13,892 bases of DNA, taken from positions 1 to 13,892 of the forward strand of contig JALNQF010000800.1 in the NCBI GenBank assembly GCA_028456385.1, read 5' to 3'. Below the pieces are notes generated by a model. It was not told where the DNA came from, did not search any database, and saw nothing but the letters and a program-made list of their open reading frames with translations. Position numbers and translations under genes: made by a program. The DNA comes from Ophiosphaerella korrae (taxonomy: Eukaryota > Ascomycota > Dothideomycetes > Pleosporales > Phaeosphaeriaceae). How positions within the stretch are numbered: position 1 is the first letter of the stretch; every line of letters begins with the position of its first letter. Positions 1-9,711 of the stretch are shown here, one piece after another.

Positions 1-900
1 CTCTAATTAGCTATACTAATATAGGCTTAGTTACTAACTTTATATACTAGTCTACTTTAGTAAGAGGTATTAGCTTAAGCTACTTACTCTTATTATACCT
101 AGAGTATTTTTTCTTTAAAGTAAGCTACTAAGTTAGTATAGGCGTTAAGTAGCTTATTAGCTTATATATATTAGTTATATTAAGCTAAGTTTAGTTAATC
201 TGTATTATTTTTACTAGAGTATATACTACTATAATAGTAATACCCTAGATCTATAAGAAATAGGGTTATCCTAATAGATATATTAATAGTATTATTTACT
301 TAGAACTTAGCTACGTATAGCTAGGCTACCTAGTTATCTTACGTGTAGTTAACGTATTACTTTAAAAAGATCTCTAGGGCTTAATTTACTTACTTAGTTT
401 AGCTATTAGTTTCTAAGTAGTACGTAGTTAAGAGCTTTTACGTAATATAGAGGCGTTTATATACGTAGCGCTAAAATTAGCTAATAAAAGTTATCCCTTT
501 ATTAAATATAATATTTATTAAGACTCTATAAAGCTTAAAAATAGATATAAAATATTAAGTAGCTTCTTTAGGTTTTAGAGACTTATAGGAGAAGAAATAG
601 CGTCTTTTTATAAAATAGTAGTAAATTACTAGGATATATTTATAAATCTAGCTACTATTTTTACTAGTTAGTAAGGCTTAGATATAGTCTACTAAGATAT
701 TAGTCTAGAGTACGTAAGGAATTAGTATAAGTTAAAAGTAACTAAGTTTACTATCTTGTAAGTTCTTTATATAGTAGTAGATTAGGTATATATTATAAAA
801 TTACTTAATAGCTTAAAGTATCTTAGGCTAATAATAGCACTTATATATTAGATATAGCGTACTATAAGGTCTTTTATATCCTACTAACTAATAGTTATAG
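1..900 (-). pseudogene. Outer element integrase (partial, RIP-inactivated)
   Basis: This is the relic of the enzyme that inserts the cDNA copy into host DNA. The N-terminal HHCC zinc-binding module lies at about 893-786: His codons now read Tyr at 893 and 878 (spaced H-x4-H), and the C-x2-C pair reads Tyr at 797 and 788. In the catalytic core the first Asp survives (codon 689-687, in the context LVDYI). The second reads Asn (503-501, before KG). The Glu reads Lys (395-393, in the context TNS-stop-TK). The second and third residues are 36 codons apart, which is the D-x35-E spacing of retroviral-type integrases. The familiar run after the Glu (former VNQ-like, then YVNY) follows with Gln and Trp turned into stops. 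The frame continues to position 1, so the GPY/F and any chromodomain region are not visible. All catalytic and zinc changes are C-to-T or G-to-A. Confidence 0.88.
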
Positions 901-1449
901 TATTAATTAAAGATTTAGTAGCGTAGATAAGCGTTTAAGGAGATATATAGACGCGTTTTATTAACCTAAAAGTACTTTTCTTTCTTTAATCTAGTAGAGC
1001 TAATATTAGCGTATAAGAAGTAGTATCTTACTTTATAGAAAGCTTTTAATAGTTTTTATTATCTACTATTTATAGTAGTAAATATAGCTTAAGCTACGTA
1101 GTCTTCTAAGTACGCTATATCTAGTAATTCTTCTATTAGGCGTAAGTTAACAATATATAGTAAGAGTTCTAGGTCTAGTTCTCTATTATAGAGTAGTAGA
1201 AAATCTTCTAGTAGGTTTACTAATTTAGGTTTTATTCTCTTAATATAGTAAAGGTAAGTATATACTATAGTAGCTTATTCTAGTATAAATCTATCTAGCT
1301 TTTATAGGTCTACAAGGCTTAGAGCGTAAATTACTATATTTAGTATAGGTTTTACGCCTAGGGTTAGAACTTAAGAGCTTAGAATAATTTAGTTAGCTCT
1401 TAATACTTATAGATTAGAATTGTCTATAGAGTAATCTTATAGTTAGTAG

Positions 1450-1820
1450 CTTAAGGCGTCTATAACCTTGTTTATATTACTAGGTATATATTTAATATAG
1501 AAATTAAATTAGGATAAGAATAATAACTAGTAGGCTTAGTAGTAATTAAGCTTTTTAGTTATTATAAAGGTTTCTAAATTATAGTAGTCTATTATAACGT
1601 AGATTATATATAGACTACCTATAAGCTCTAGTTCCTATTCTTTAAATACTTAGATTATAGCTATAAGTTCTAGGTCGTAGATATTATAATTATATTCTAC
1701 TAGAGTGTATTTTTTTAAGAAGAAGCTAACTAGCTATTAGATTCTATCTTAGTTTAGTTAGCTTATTACTCTACCTAAGGCCTACCTAGAGGCGTTAGTT
1801 TAGATATAGATTAGTTTTAA
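1450..1820 (-). pseudogene. Outer element RNase H domain (RIP-inactivated)
   Basis: RNase H removes the RNA strand during reverse transcription. The complement reads TNAS at about 1799-1788, where the family has TDAS, so the first catalytic Asp (codon 1796-1794) is now Asn. The Glu of the YDLELIAII segment (codon 1670-1668) is intact, as is the conserved D-Y/H-x-NLE segment near 1589-1572. The domain closes with an IDALS motif near 1460, typical of the RNase H to integrase boundary in Ty3/gypsy pol. It follows RT in the same frame. Stops are former Gln or Trp codons. Confidence 0.82.
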
Positions 1821-2089
1821 AGAGTTAAAGTAAAGTAAGACTATACTTAGCTAGAAAGTAGCTTTTAGTTTATTAAAAGTATTTATATATTCTTAAGTAA
1901 TTATAAAAGGCTTATACTAGGTCTTTTAAAGAGGTAGCTTATCTCCTTTAGTAAGTTTAGTAATAACCTTAGACTTAATTAACTTAGTAAGTAGTAGGGT
2001 AAAGCTTAAGTAATCTTTAATAAAGCGCTAGAGAAATCTAGTATAGCCTAAAAAGGCTAGGACTTCTTTAGTAGTCTTTAGTATTTCCT

Positions 2090-2650
2090 ACTCCTAGATA
2101 GCTTTAACTTTAGAGGGATCTATTGTAATTCCTTTATTAGAGATAATTATACCTAAAAACTTAACTAAAGTAGTATAAAGGCTAGATTTTTTAAAGTCTA
2201 TATAAAAGCCTTACTCTTTTAGTTATATAAGTACTTTATAAACGTACTAGATATAGTCTATTTTATTATTAGAGTATATTAAGATATTATCTATATATAT
2301 AGTATAGAAGTCGTCTAAATATTCTAGTAAGGCTAAGTTAATAGCGTACTAGAAAGTAGCTAGTACGTTAGTAAAGCTAAAGGGTACTACCTTATAAGTA
2401 TATATACTAAAGTAAGTAATAAAAGTAGTTAGCTATTCTAAATTAAAGGTAATACGTAAGTAGTAAAAGGCGTATATTATATTAAATTTAGAGAAAATCT
2501 TTACTTTATTTAGGTAAGCTAGTATTTCTCTAAAGAATAGAATAGAGTACTAGTCTTTAATAGTAGATTTATTTAGCTTATAGTAGTTTATATAAACTTA
2601 TAAGCTACTATTTAGATTAGCTATAATTAGTAAGTTATTCTTAGCTAAGG
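2090..2650 (-). pseudogene. Outer element reverse transcriptase (RIP-inactivated)
   Basis: This is the relic of the RNA-dependent DNA polymerase. The complement shows the RT motifs in order. An INYYKLNK segment (family YRKLN) lies near 2588-2565. Motif A reads FSKFNIIYAF, with its catalytic Asp now Asn (codon 2483-2481). VVPFSFTN lies near 2390-2367. Motif C reads YIDN at 2297-2286, where active enzymes have YxDD, so the second catalytic Asp is Asn (codon 2288-2286). The thumb-connection text VKFLGIIIS and IDPSKVKAI follows. The order and spacing match Ty3/gypsy RT. With two catalytic Asp lost and many stops, the copy cannot be active. Confidence 0.9.
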
Positions 2651-3249
2651 AGCTATATTTACTAATAAGGCCCTTACCTTCTATTTCTTAGATATATTTC
2701 TAGATTACTTTATCTTATTTTCTAGTAAAAAAGTAAGGTTTAGTATCTAGGATTTTTGCGCTAGGTGTAAAAGTAATTTCTAGGTTATATAGCCTATAAG
2801 GGAGAAGTTCTTTAGTAGCTTTTTTATTAAAATAGAGTATTAGGTTTTAATATAGTTAGAGTAGTTCTATAGATAAGATATCTTTAAGCTCTACTATAGG
2901 TAGTAGTTTATAAAATTATATATAATCTACTTCTCTAGCTACTTTATAGTAGTATACTAGTAGTAGTATTCTATCTAAAGTAAGTACTATAAGTATATAT
3001 TTACTTCTTCTAGTAAAGGCCTTAATTATATAATAACTAATAGTTTAAATATCTATTAATAAGTTCTATTTATACCTATTAGGGTACTTACTTAGAAACT
3101 CTATAAGAGTAAATAATAGTTTAAGTACTAGCTTCTTTAAAGCTATAGTAAAGTAATATCTAAGCGTACTATAGTATACTACTAAGGGGATTTTATTAGT
3201 TATCTAGTAGTACTATTAGTAGTAAGTATTAAGGAATAATAACGTTCTA

Positions 3250-3560
3250 TAGTAGTAGTTAAGTTTAATAGTATAGGCTTTATACTATAAAAATCCTAAA
3301 ATAAAGTTAAATTAGCTTACGTTTTTAATAATATAGGTAGAGGTCTATTTAATATATACACCTACTTATAAGTAGAACTTAACCTAATACGTAATAAACT
3401 TAGATAGAGAACTATTATATCTTTTATAAATAATAAGTTAAGGTAGCTAGATAGTTTATAATTTTATAGTCTTCTAGGTAAATTTTTATTAAATAAAGTT
3501 TACGTTAGCTCTATTATTAGCTAAAGTTCTAGCTATATAGAGTACTATAGGGTCTTTACC
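3250..3560 (-). pseudogene. Outer element retropepsin-like protease (RIP-inactivated)
   Basis: This is the aspartic protease that cleaves the Gag-Pol polyprotein. The complement reads LANNRANVNFI from 3524, aligning with the retropepsin active-site pattern of Asp-Ser/Thr-Gly-Ala followed by a hydrophobic NFI. The Asp codon (3518-3516) is Asn, the next residue (3515-3513) is Asn, and the Gly (3512-3510) is Arg, all explicable as G-to-A changes. It is in phase with RT, about 1.0 kb upstream of motif A. The stretch before it (3600-3530) reads as a clean low-stop protein. Only the active-site loop is diagnostic, so the domain limits are approximate. Confidence 0.75.
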
Positions 3561-3719
3561 TAAAAAGCTAGTAAATAAGAATTAGTTTAGCTTAGCTTCT
3601 ATTAGATTAGTTAGTAGTTTCTTGTACTAGACTATCTATATTCTATAGGTAAGTATATAAGATATAGCTATACTAAGGGTTATACTTTAGTAGTTAATTA
3701 CGCTCTTCTAGTTCGTGTA

Positions 3720-3940
3720 ATCCTTAGGTTAAGGCTTTAGGCCTAGAGAACGTTGTTTTCTAAATCCTAGTCTAAGTTAGGCTCTAGTTCTAGCTCTATA
3801 TCTAGTTAGGGGTCGTATTTAAAGAATTAGTCCTCTATTTCTATATCTATTTTAGAGTCTATTACTATATAAGCAGCTATATAGTAGTTTATAGTATTAG
3901 TAAGTATTTTAGATCTAGTAGCTTTTATTTATTTATAAGT
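3720..3940 (-). pseudogene. Outer element Gag C-terminal tail, with change to the pol frame
   Basis: The gag phase coming from 10978 continues here at 3940 and gives an acidic tail rich in Asp and Glu (about 3865-3770). The pol phase, offset by one base, takes over somewhere in about 3790-3720, because from there the other phase reads into protease. Moving from gag to pol means stepping back one base in the reading direction, as in a -1 programmed frameshift. I see no slippery heptamer that I would trust after so much mutation. An old one-base indel would look the same. Confidence 0.6.
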
Positions 3941-3945
3941 AGTAT
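3941..3945. repeat. Target-site duplication AGTAT, left copy
   Basis: AGTAT lies directly before the 5' LTR (which starts TGTTACG) and is repeated exactly after the 3' LTR at 10976-10980. A 5-bp duplication is the usual product of Ty3/gypsy integrases. Removing one copy together with the inner element restores the outer gag reading phase. Confidence 0.93.
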
Positions 3946-4376
3946 TGTTACGATAGTAACAAGAGAAATATAGATAGAACTAATTAGCCCTACAACTAAA
4001 GGATTAAGTTCTTACGAATACAAAGAATACAAACTTAATTAGGAAACTATACATAATTAGGATACCTAAGAGTAATCTATAATCTATAGACTCTTAGCGT
4101 TAATAGATTATAGATTAAGGTAATCTATAATCTATTAATCTTAGTAGTAATAGATTAATAGATTAGGACAAGTATATAGTTAGTAGCAATGCGTATTATT
4201 AAGATAGTATTAGTAATTTAATTATTAACTACGAGCGATAATACAAAGATAGTTGCGAAATATCTTCTATTATTTATAGCTTATTATAGATTACAATATA
4301 AGCTTTTGTTATTACCTTCTAATCTACTAATACCTATATAGGCTATTAGGAAGTTAACCCTAGTAAGCCTATAACA
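3946..4376 (+). repeat. 5' LTR of the inner element
   Basis: This 431-bp direct repeat pairs with 10545-10975 at the same length without gaps. By eye the two copies differ at about 31 positions, of which only about 3 are transversions, the bias expected from RIP. This copy keeps the left terminus TGTTACG, while its right end has decayed to TATAACA. The other copy keeps the right terminus CGTAACA, so the original had 7-bp terminal inverted repeats. A small hairpin, GTTAC-GATA-GTAAC (3947-3960), lies at the left end. The LTR should carry the promoter and polyadenylation signals, but I cannot pick a TATA box in sequence this TA-rich. Confidence 0.95.
4073..4137. repeat. Inverted and direct repeat cluster inside the 5' LTR
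   Basis: Three related units lie close together: one based on TAATCTATAATCTATA (4073-4088), its inverted form TAATAGATTATAGATTA (4101-4117), and again the first orientation (4121-4137). The first and second, or second and third, can pair into a stem of about 15 bp. A degenerate fourth unit follows (near 4149-4165). The same arrangement is in the 3' LTR, so it is a property of the element. It could be a transcription-factor binding array or an RNA hairpin; the sequence alone does not decide. Confidence 0.7.
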
Positions 4377-4437
4377 CCTTGCTAATTTAGTTATTGTAAG
4401 AAGCGAAGCGTAAGTAGCGTATAGTCTAGCTAATACA
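4377..4437 (+). promoter_or_regulatory. Inner element 5' leader, expected primer-binding site region
   Basis: This is a short untranslated leader between the LTR end and the inferred gag start. A primer-binding site should begin at or within a few bases of 4377 (CCTTGCTAAT...). I cannot match it to a tRNA 3' end: there is no clear TGG start, and RIP has probably changed it. Self-priming, as in Tf1-type elements, is an alternative I cannot test here. Confidence 0.45.
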
Positions 4438-4689
4438 ATAGTAGAAAGTTTAATAAGTAAAGCCTCTAGGAGTAGTTATAAGTTAGATAGTACTATATAG
4501 GAAATAATTAAGGACTATATAAACAAACTAATTAATAATAAAGAAGATATAAAGATAGTAATTAAAGTACTAGAAACGTAGAATAAGGAACTACAAGACT
4601 ACTTAAAATAGAATAAAGTATAAATTAAAGCTATTATTAAAGGCTAGAACTAGATAGAGCTAATTACCTAACAACTAGAAATAAGTGCA

Positions 4690-5451
4690 ATAAAGAAACT
4701 ACCTAAGATACCTATTCTTAAAAAGTTTAATAGAATAAAGGAAAAATTAAGACCCTTTATAGCGTTAGCACAACTCTAAATAGATATATAAGTACTATAC
4801 TTTAATATAGAAGAAAAGAAGGTAATATATATTAGACTATACCTTAAAGAGGACGCAATAAGATAGTACAAGCCCTACTAGATAGACTATATAATGTATT
4901 CTCTAATAACCTAAAAAGATAAAACTAGAGCTATTTTTAGAAGCTATAAATACTTTACTAAATAAATAAGAGTAGTATTTAGGGATATAGATATTACCTA
5001 ACAAGCTAAAGAGAAACTTAAAAGGCTCATACAAAACAAGAGTGTCCTAGAATATATATTATAATTTAAATAACTAAGCTAAAATATAGAATAGAATAAA
5101 TTAGCCCTTATATTACAATTTAAATAAGAGCTAAACGCAAAAATTTAATACAAAATAATATATATAGAGAAACCTAGGATACTAGAAGCTCTAAAATAAT
5201 AGGTAATCTAAATTAACAACGACCTTTAAGAATAGAAAAAGAACAAGTATAGTAGCTAAACTAGAAACTAAGACACTAAAGACCTTATAATCCTTAACGT
5301 AAATAAAGATAGAAGGAGAAAGAAGAATAAAGACTTTACGTATTTTAACTATAACAAGAAAGGCTACTACGTAAAAGACTACTAATTAAAGAAGAAAAAG
5401 GATATAGTATATTATAAATATAAGAAACTAGGATACTATATAAAAGACTAT
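4690..5451 (+). pseudogene. Inner Gag core and two CCHC zinc knuckles (all ligands lost)
   Basis: Gag forms the particle and packages RNA. The stretch 4690-5200 reads as a retrotransposon Gag core: a KEKLRPFIALAQL segment at about 4738, a LYLKEDAIR segment at about 4831, and a VFRDIDIT segment at about 4975. Two nucleocapsid zinc knuckles follow with exact C-x2-C-x4-H-x4-C spacing. The first has ligand codons at 5341, 5350, 5365 and 5380; the second at 5410, 5419, 5434 and 5449. All eight ligands now read Tyr. Cys to Tyr is G to A, and His to Tyr is C to T, so both DNA strands were mutated. The surrounding residues (FN, KKG, KD) remain typical of the family. Confidence 0.9.
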
Positions 5452-6453
5452 AAAAGTAAGGACTACAAAAAAGATAAGGAAACTTAGTTAAAGATAATAG
5501 AGAAAAAGAAAGAAATACTACAAGTATAAGCTAAACCTTAGGAAAAAGTAGCTAGGAGTAAAGAAATATAATATATAATACTCTATTAGACCTTTTATTA
5601 TAAAGATAACTACTATATATACCTTTCTAGTAAGTAGAGAGTAAGATACTTCTTATAATAAAGAAATAGAGTAGTAGTAATAAAAGAAAGAATAAAAGTA
5701 TAGCTAGAAGAAATAGTATATATAATAGACTTACTAATAGAAGACTTAGAAAGGGAAGAGCCTTAGACCCTATTAATCTAGGCTAAAGGACTAGTACTAG
5801 ATAAAGAGACTACTACAGCTTCTTCTAAAGGACTATAAGAAAGTAAAAGATAGAAAAGTATAAAAGGTATAGAATACGCCTAGCTAGATATATATAGCTA
5901 TAATAGCTATATAATAATAGATATAGAAGAATAAAATAAAGAATAGAAATTTGTTTAGAAATACTTACTAGTTATAAGTATAGAGGAAGCGTACAAAGAC
6001 TAAAAAGAACGTAATCCTAAAGAAATAAAGTTTATACTATTTTAAGAATAGATAAAATAATATATAGTTATAGTAAGAAGAATACCTATATAAAGAGAAT
6101 AGTAGTTCTTTATAAGAAAAACGTAATAGATTAATAAAGCCTATATACTACAAGTACTAATAGTATACTACGTCTTAATAAATACAAGACCTAGAATAGA
6201 TAGTTACTAAGAAGAGGATAACAAAATAATAAACCTAAAACATCTAGCCTATTTTAAAGTATTATAGATATTATACCTAGAAAAGAATTATATAATATAT
6301 AGAAACCCTAAAGTAAATAATAAAGTATAGCCTATAAGAAAAAGAGGCTATAACTATACAAGAGTAATTCTAGTAGAAGATATCTAAGGATAAGAAATAA
6401 TACTAGAAGAAGGTTACGTAGTAATAAGGCCTAGACTAAAACTACCTAAGAAA

Positions 6454-6516
6454 TGCGTCTAAGGAAGACTATAGTACAAATACAAGCATAATAAATATCT
6501 AAAATATAAAGAATAT
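6454..6516 (+). pseudogene. Cys/His-rich linker between Gag and protease (possible third zinc-binding motif)
   Basis: A dense cluster of Cys-derived codons lies in the gag-pol phase. Cys survives at 6454, Tyr (probably former Cys) is at 6475, 6481, 6496, 6505 and 6514, and His survives at 6487. Lys-rich residues lie between them. The spacing C-x6-C-x1-C-x1-H-x2-C-x2-C-x2-C is not a CCHC knuckle. It could be a separate metal-binding module upstream of protease. It is inferred by back-reading Tyr as Cys and needs comparison with less mutated relatives. Confidence 0.45.
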
Positions 6517-6599
6517 AAACTTAAAATAAGGCTATAGCCCTAAGAAGATAGATAATTTATAAAAATACTAAAGTAAGAAAGGCTAGAAGGTATAAGAAG

Positions 6600-6900
6600 C
6601 TTATATATTATAAAGATAAGTACTTATTAAAGAAAGAAAGTATAATTAATAATTAATAGTAGAGCTACAAGGAACTTTATATTAAATAAGTTTGTAGAAA
6701 GCTAAGGAATAACCTATACTACAAAGAAGTACCCTTAATAACTAAGTATAATTAAAGGAAAACTATTCTAGGAACCTATAAGGTTTAAGATAGTACCCTC
6801 TACACTAGAACTAGAAAGGATAATAATTAAGAATATAGTTATAGATATAACAACAATTAATAATAAATAAGATATAATACTAGGAATACTATAGTTATAG
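6600..6900 (+). pseudogene. Inner protease (retropepsin-like, RIP-inactivated)
   Basis: This is the aspartic protease that processes Gag-Pol. The phase reads LIINSRATRNFI around 6646-6681, aligning with the active-site loop Asp-Ser-Gly-Ala-Thr followed by NFI. The Asp codon (6655-6657) reads Asn and the Gly codon (6661-6663) reads Arg, each one G-to-A change. A DIILGI-like segment near 6868-6888 matches the usual second conserved stretch (hydrophobic, ILG). The order before RT and the shared frame support the call. Confidence 0.8.
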
Positions 6901-7189
6901 ATAACTAACCTAAGAATTAATTAAAGAATAAGTAGAATTAGCTACCTTAAAAAAGAAATACTAAAAGCTAATATAGTTACACATAAAGGAGAATTCTTAG
7001 AAGAATATAAGAAATAGGAAAAATAGCTTATAGAACCTAAAGATTACCTTCTTAAATACTAACTATAGGATTTAGTAATAGATCTAAAGGAAGATAAGAA
7101 CGTAAGATAGAGCCTAGTTTATAAAAAAATAGAAGAAAAATCTAAGATTAAATAAACGTTTATTAAAAACGTACTAAAGAAAAAATAGA

Positions 7190-7740
7190 TATAAGAATCT
7201 AAGTCTTTAGTAGTATATAGACTTATATTTATAGATAAAAAAGGAATAAGTAATAAAAGACTTTACGTAGACTTTAGAAAAACTAATGTAATTATAAATA
7301 AGAACTAATACCCTTTACTATAAATAGACGTAATATAAGATAGACTATAGAAAGTAAGAATCTTTATAAAACTAGATATCTAGAACGCCTACTACTAGAT
7401 TAGAATTAAGAAAGGTAATAAATAGAAAATAGCGTTTAGAACATAATATAAACTATATAAATACCTAGTTATACCTTTTAGCTTAATAAACGCACTAGTA
7501 GCCTTCTAGAAAAGAATAAATATAGTACTAAGAGAGTACTTAGATATATTTATATTTATATACCTAGATAATATCTTTATATTCTTAGAAATAGAAGAAG
7601 AACACGTATAGTATATATACAAGGTACTAGAAAAACTAGTAGAAAGTAAACTATTCCTTAAAATAAGAAAATGTAAATTCTATACAAAAGAAATAGACTT
7701 CCTTAGATTTATTATTAAACTAGGAAAAATCAAGATTAAT
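7190..7740 (+). pseudogene. Inner reverse transcriptase (YLDN instead of YLDD)
   Basis: Fingers motif LYVDFRKTN begins at 7261. Motif A, FIKLDI, keeps its Asp (codon 7375-7377). The segments KIAFRT (about 7426) and YLVIPFSLINA (about 7462-7494) follow. Motif C reads YLDN at 7561-7572, so the second catalytic Asp (7570-7572) is Asn by GAT to AAT. Downstream, CKFYTKEIDFLRFII (about 7672-7716) matches the thumb region (family FLG). All of these are hallmarks of Ty3/gypsy RT. The same Asp-to-Asn change appears in the outer element's RT. Confidence 0.93.
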
Positions 7741-7969
7741 CTAGAAAAAATTAGATTAATTAATAAATAGCTAATACCTAAGAACTTAAAGGAAGTATAA
7801 TAATTTTATAGCCTAGCTAACTTTTATAGAAAGTTAATAGTAGGATAGTCTAAAGATATAGAACTAATAATAAGGCTTATAAAAAAGGATATACTATTTA
7901 AATAGATAAGGGAATACAATAAAGTATTTAAGAAGATTAAAAAGAAATTTATAGAAAACCTAGTTATTA

Positions 7970-8370
7970 AAATATATAACCTAGACTTACTAGTAATAGT
8001 AAAAATAGACGCATCTAATTTAGTCTATAGAATAGCACTAATATAAGAAGACCTAAAGACTAAGAAAGAATATTTAGTTAAATACTTCTCTAAGAAAATA
8101 AAGCTAGTAGAGCTTAACTATCTAATTTATAATAAAAAGATACTAGTAATCTATAAAGTATTTAAATAATAGAGAATATACCTATAAGGAGTAAAATACT
8201 AAATAAAGGTCTATATAGACTATAGGAATCTTATAGGATTTATACTAAATAAAGAACTAATATAATAATATATAAGATAGTAGGAATTCCTATTAATATT
8301 TAATATAGAAATTATATATACAAAAGAGAAAGATAACTAATTTATAGACGCTCTTAGTAGAAGACTAGAC
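7970..8370 (+). pseudogene. Inner RNase H domain (RIP-inactivated)
   Basis: The phase reads IVKIDASN at about 7996-8019, the RNase H start motif, with its Asp intact (8008-8010). The catalytic Glu in the family's YDKE-L-AI segment is Lys here (8137-8139, reading YNKKILVI). A YIDYRNLIGF segment at about 8212-8241 matches the TDHKNL stretch, and IDALSRR at 8344-8364 closes the domain as in other gypsy elements. It is in frame with RT and integrase. Confidence 0.85.
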
Positions 8371-8639
8371 TTATAGAAAGAAGTAAGTACTACTAGTATA
8401 GTTCTAGTTAAAAACAAAGAAGGATATTTAGTCTTAAATATACCTAAAATAGCTGCAATACTTAAAAAAAAGTGTAGTAAGCTAGACGAATAAATTTAGA
8501 AAGAAACAAGAAAAGCCCCTAAAGAAATAGAGAAACTTAAGATCTAGAAAAGTCTTATAAGAGCCTATAAAAGAACGTATATCTTAAGAAAAATATAAAG
8601 AGAATTTATATAATAGTTTTATAAACTACTAGTATATAG

Positions 8640-9610
8640 ATATTAAAGAATTAACAAAATACTAGATAGACTACTAAGAGATTATTATATTCTAAGAGTA
8701 AGACAACTAGTAATAGAAGTACTACAAGATTATATAGAATACTAGAAAAATAAGTATAGTAGATACGTACTATATAGGAAGCTATAACTAGTAAAAGTAC
8801 TAAAATAACTATAAAGAGTTATTATAATAGATTTTATTATAAAACTACCTAAGTTAAAAAACCTAATATTAGGAGTTAAGTATAATAGAATCCTAATAAT
8901 AGTAGATAAACTTATAAAATACTTATACTTTAGACTATATAAAGAAAAAAGTAGAATAGAAGTTACTATATACTAGGTTCTAGGAACTATAATTAGTTAA
9001 TATAGACTACTAGACAAAATTATTATAGATAGAAATATAAGATTTATATTAAAACTATAAGGAACTATAATAGTATAATTAAGAATTAAATACGTAATAT
9101 CTACTATATACTACCTATAAATAGATAAATAATTAGAAAGAATAAACTAGATAGTAGAATAGTACCTAAGATACTATCTTAACTACAACTAGAACAATTA
9201 GGTATAGTTACTACCTATAGTATAGTTAGTATACAACAGTGCAAAGAATAAAATAATAAGAGTATTACTTTTTTTTATAAACTATAGATTTAACCCTAAT
9301 ATATATAGAATACTAAGACTAGAGATATCTTAGTCTTTAAAAGAAGAAAACTTTACTAATAAACTTAAAGATATATACAAATAATTAAGATAAGATATAG
9401 AATTCCTATATAATTAAATAGTAAAGTACTATAACAAGAAATATAAAGAGGGACCTTAATTTAAAAAAAGAGAAAAAGTATAGTTAGTATAAAAAAACTT
9501 TAAGAGTAAGAGACTAAGTTTAAAATTAGACTATATTAAGATAAGACTATATAAAATTAAAGAAGAAGTTACGCTAGTTATATTTAAATTAAAGCTACTA
9601 AATAAAATAA
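8640..9610 (+). pseudogene. Inner integrase with GPY/F-type module
   Basis: The zinc-binding module ends with a former C-x2-C pair now reading Tyr at 8731 and 8740, followed by a stop and KNK as in C-Q-KNK. The catalytic triad is complete: Asp 8830-8832 (context IIIDFIIKLP), Asp 9028-9030 (IIIDRNIRF) and Glu 9136-9138 (LERIN). The last two are 36 codons apart, the D-x35-E spacing. The typical YNSAKNK and FFINYRFNPN segments follow near 9226-9300. The C-terminal GPY/F module reads RLY at 9544-9552 (Gly to Arg, Pro to Leu) before KIKEEV, and ends in the TFYIVLLK stretch (family HPVFHVSLLK) near 9621-9645. Although the triad survives, many stops and the lost zinc ligands exclude activity. Confidence 0.92.
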
Positions 9611-9711
9611 AGATATACTTAACCTTCTATATAGTACTACTTAAGATAGTACTATAAAACGTAGAACTACTAGTATACAAAGTAGACACGTATAGAGAAT
9701 AAGAAGAATAA

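Larger units (their letters stand above)
1..3945 (-). mobile_element. Outer Ty3/gypsy LTR retrotransposon, 3' portion (pol), truncated by window edge
   Basis: This is the downstream part of an old minus-strand retrotransposon. Reading the complement from 3945 down to 1 gives the end of gag, then protease, reverse transcriptase, RNase H and integrase, the Ty3/gypsy order. The frame is held by codons starting at 3524, 2399, 1499, 689 and 359, all in the same phase, so no net indel has occurred over about 3.5 kb; only stop codons interrupt it. The integrase still reads through at position 1, so its C-terminus and the 3' LTR lie outside. The piece ends at the AGTAT target duplication of the inner element and resumes at 10976. 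CA is absent from 1-600 on the plus strand and TG occurs there twice, a strong RIP signature. Confidence 0.9.

Noticed and set aside
3946..4376. TATA boxes and polyadenylation signals in the LTR
   Set aside because: TATA and AATAAA-like strings occur by chance all over this TA-rich sequence, so no single one can be supported.
4377..4400. A specific tRNA primer-binding site
   Set aside because: No convincing complement to a tRNA 3' end remains after RIP. Self-priming cannot be tested either.
8830..9138. Active integrase because the D, D-x35-E triad of the inner element is intact
   Set aside because: The frame has stops throughout the domain and the zinc ligands read Tyr, so no functional product can be made.
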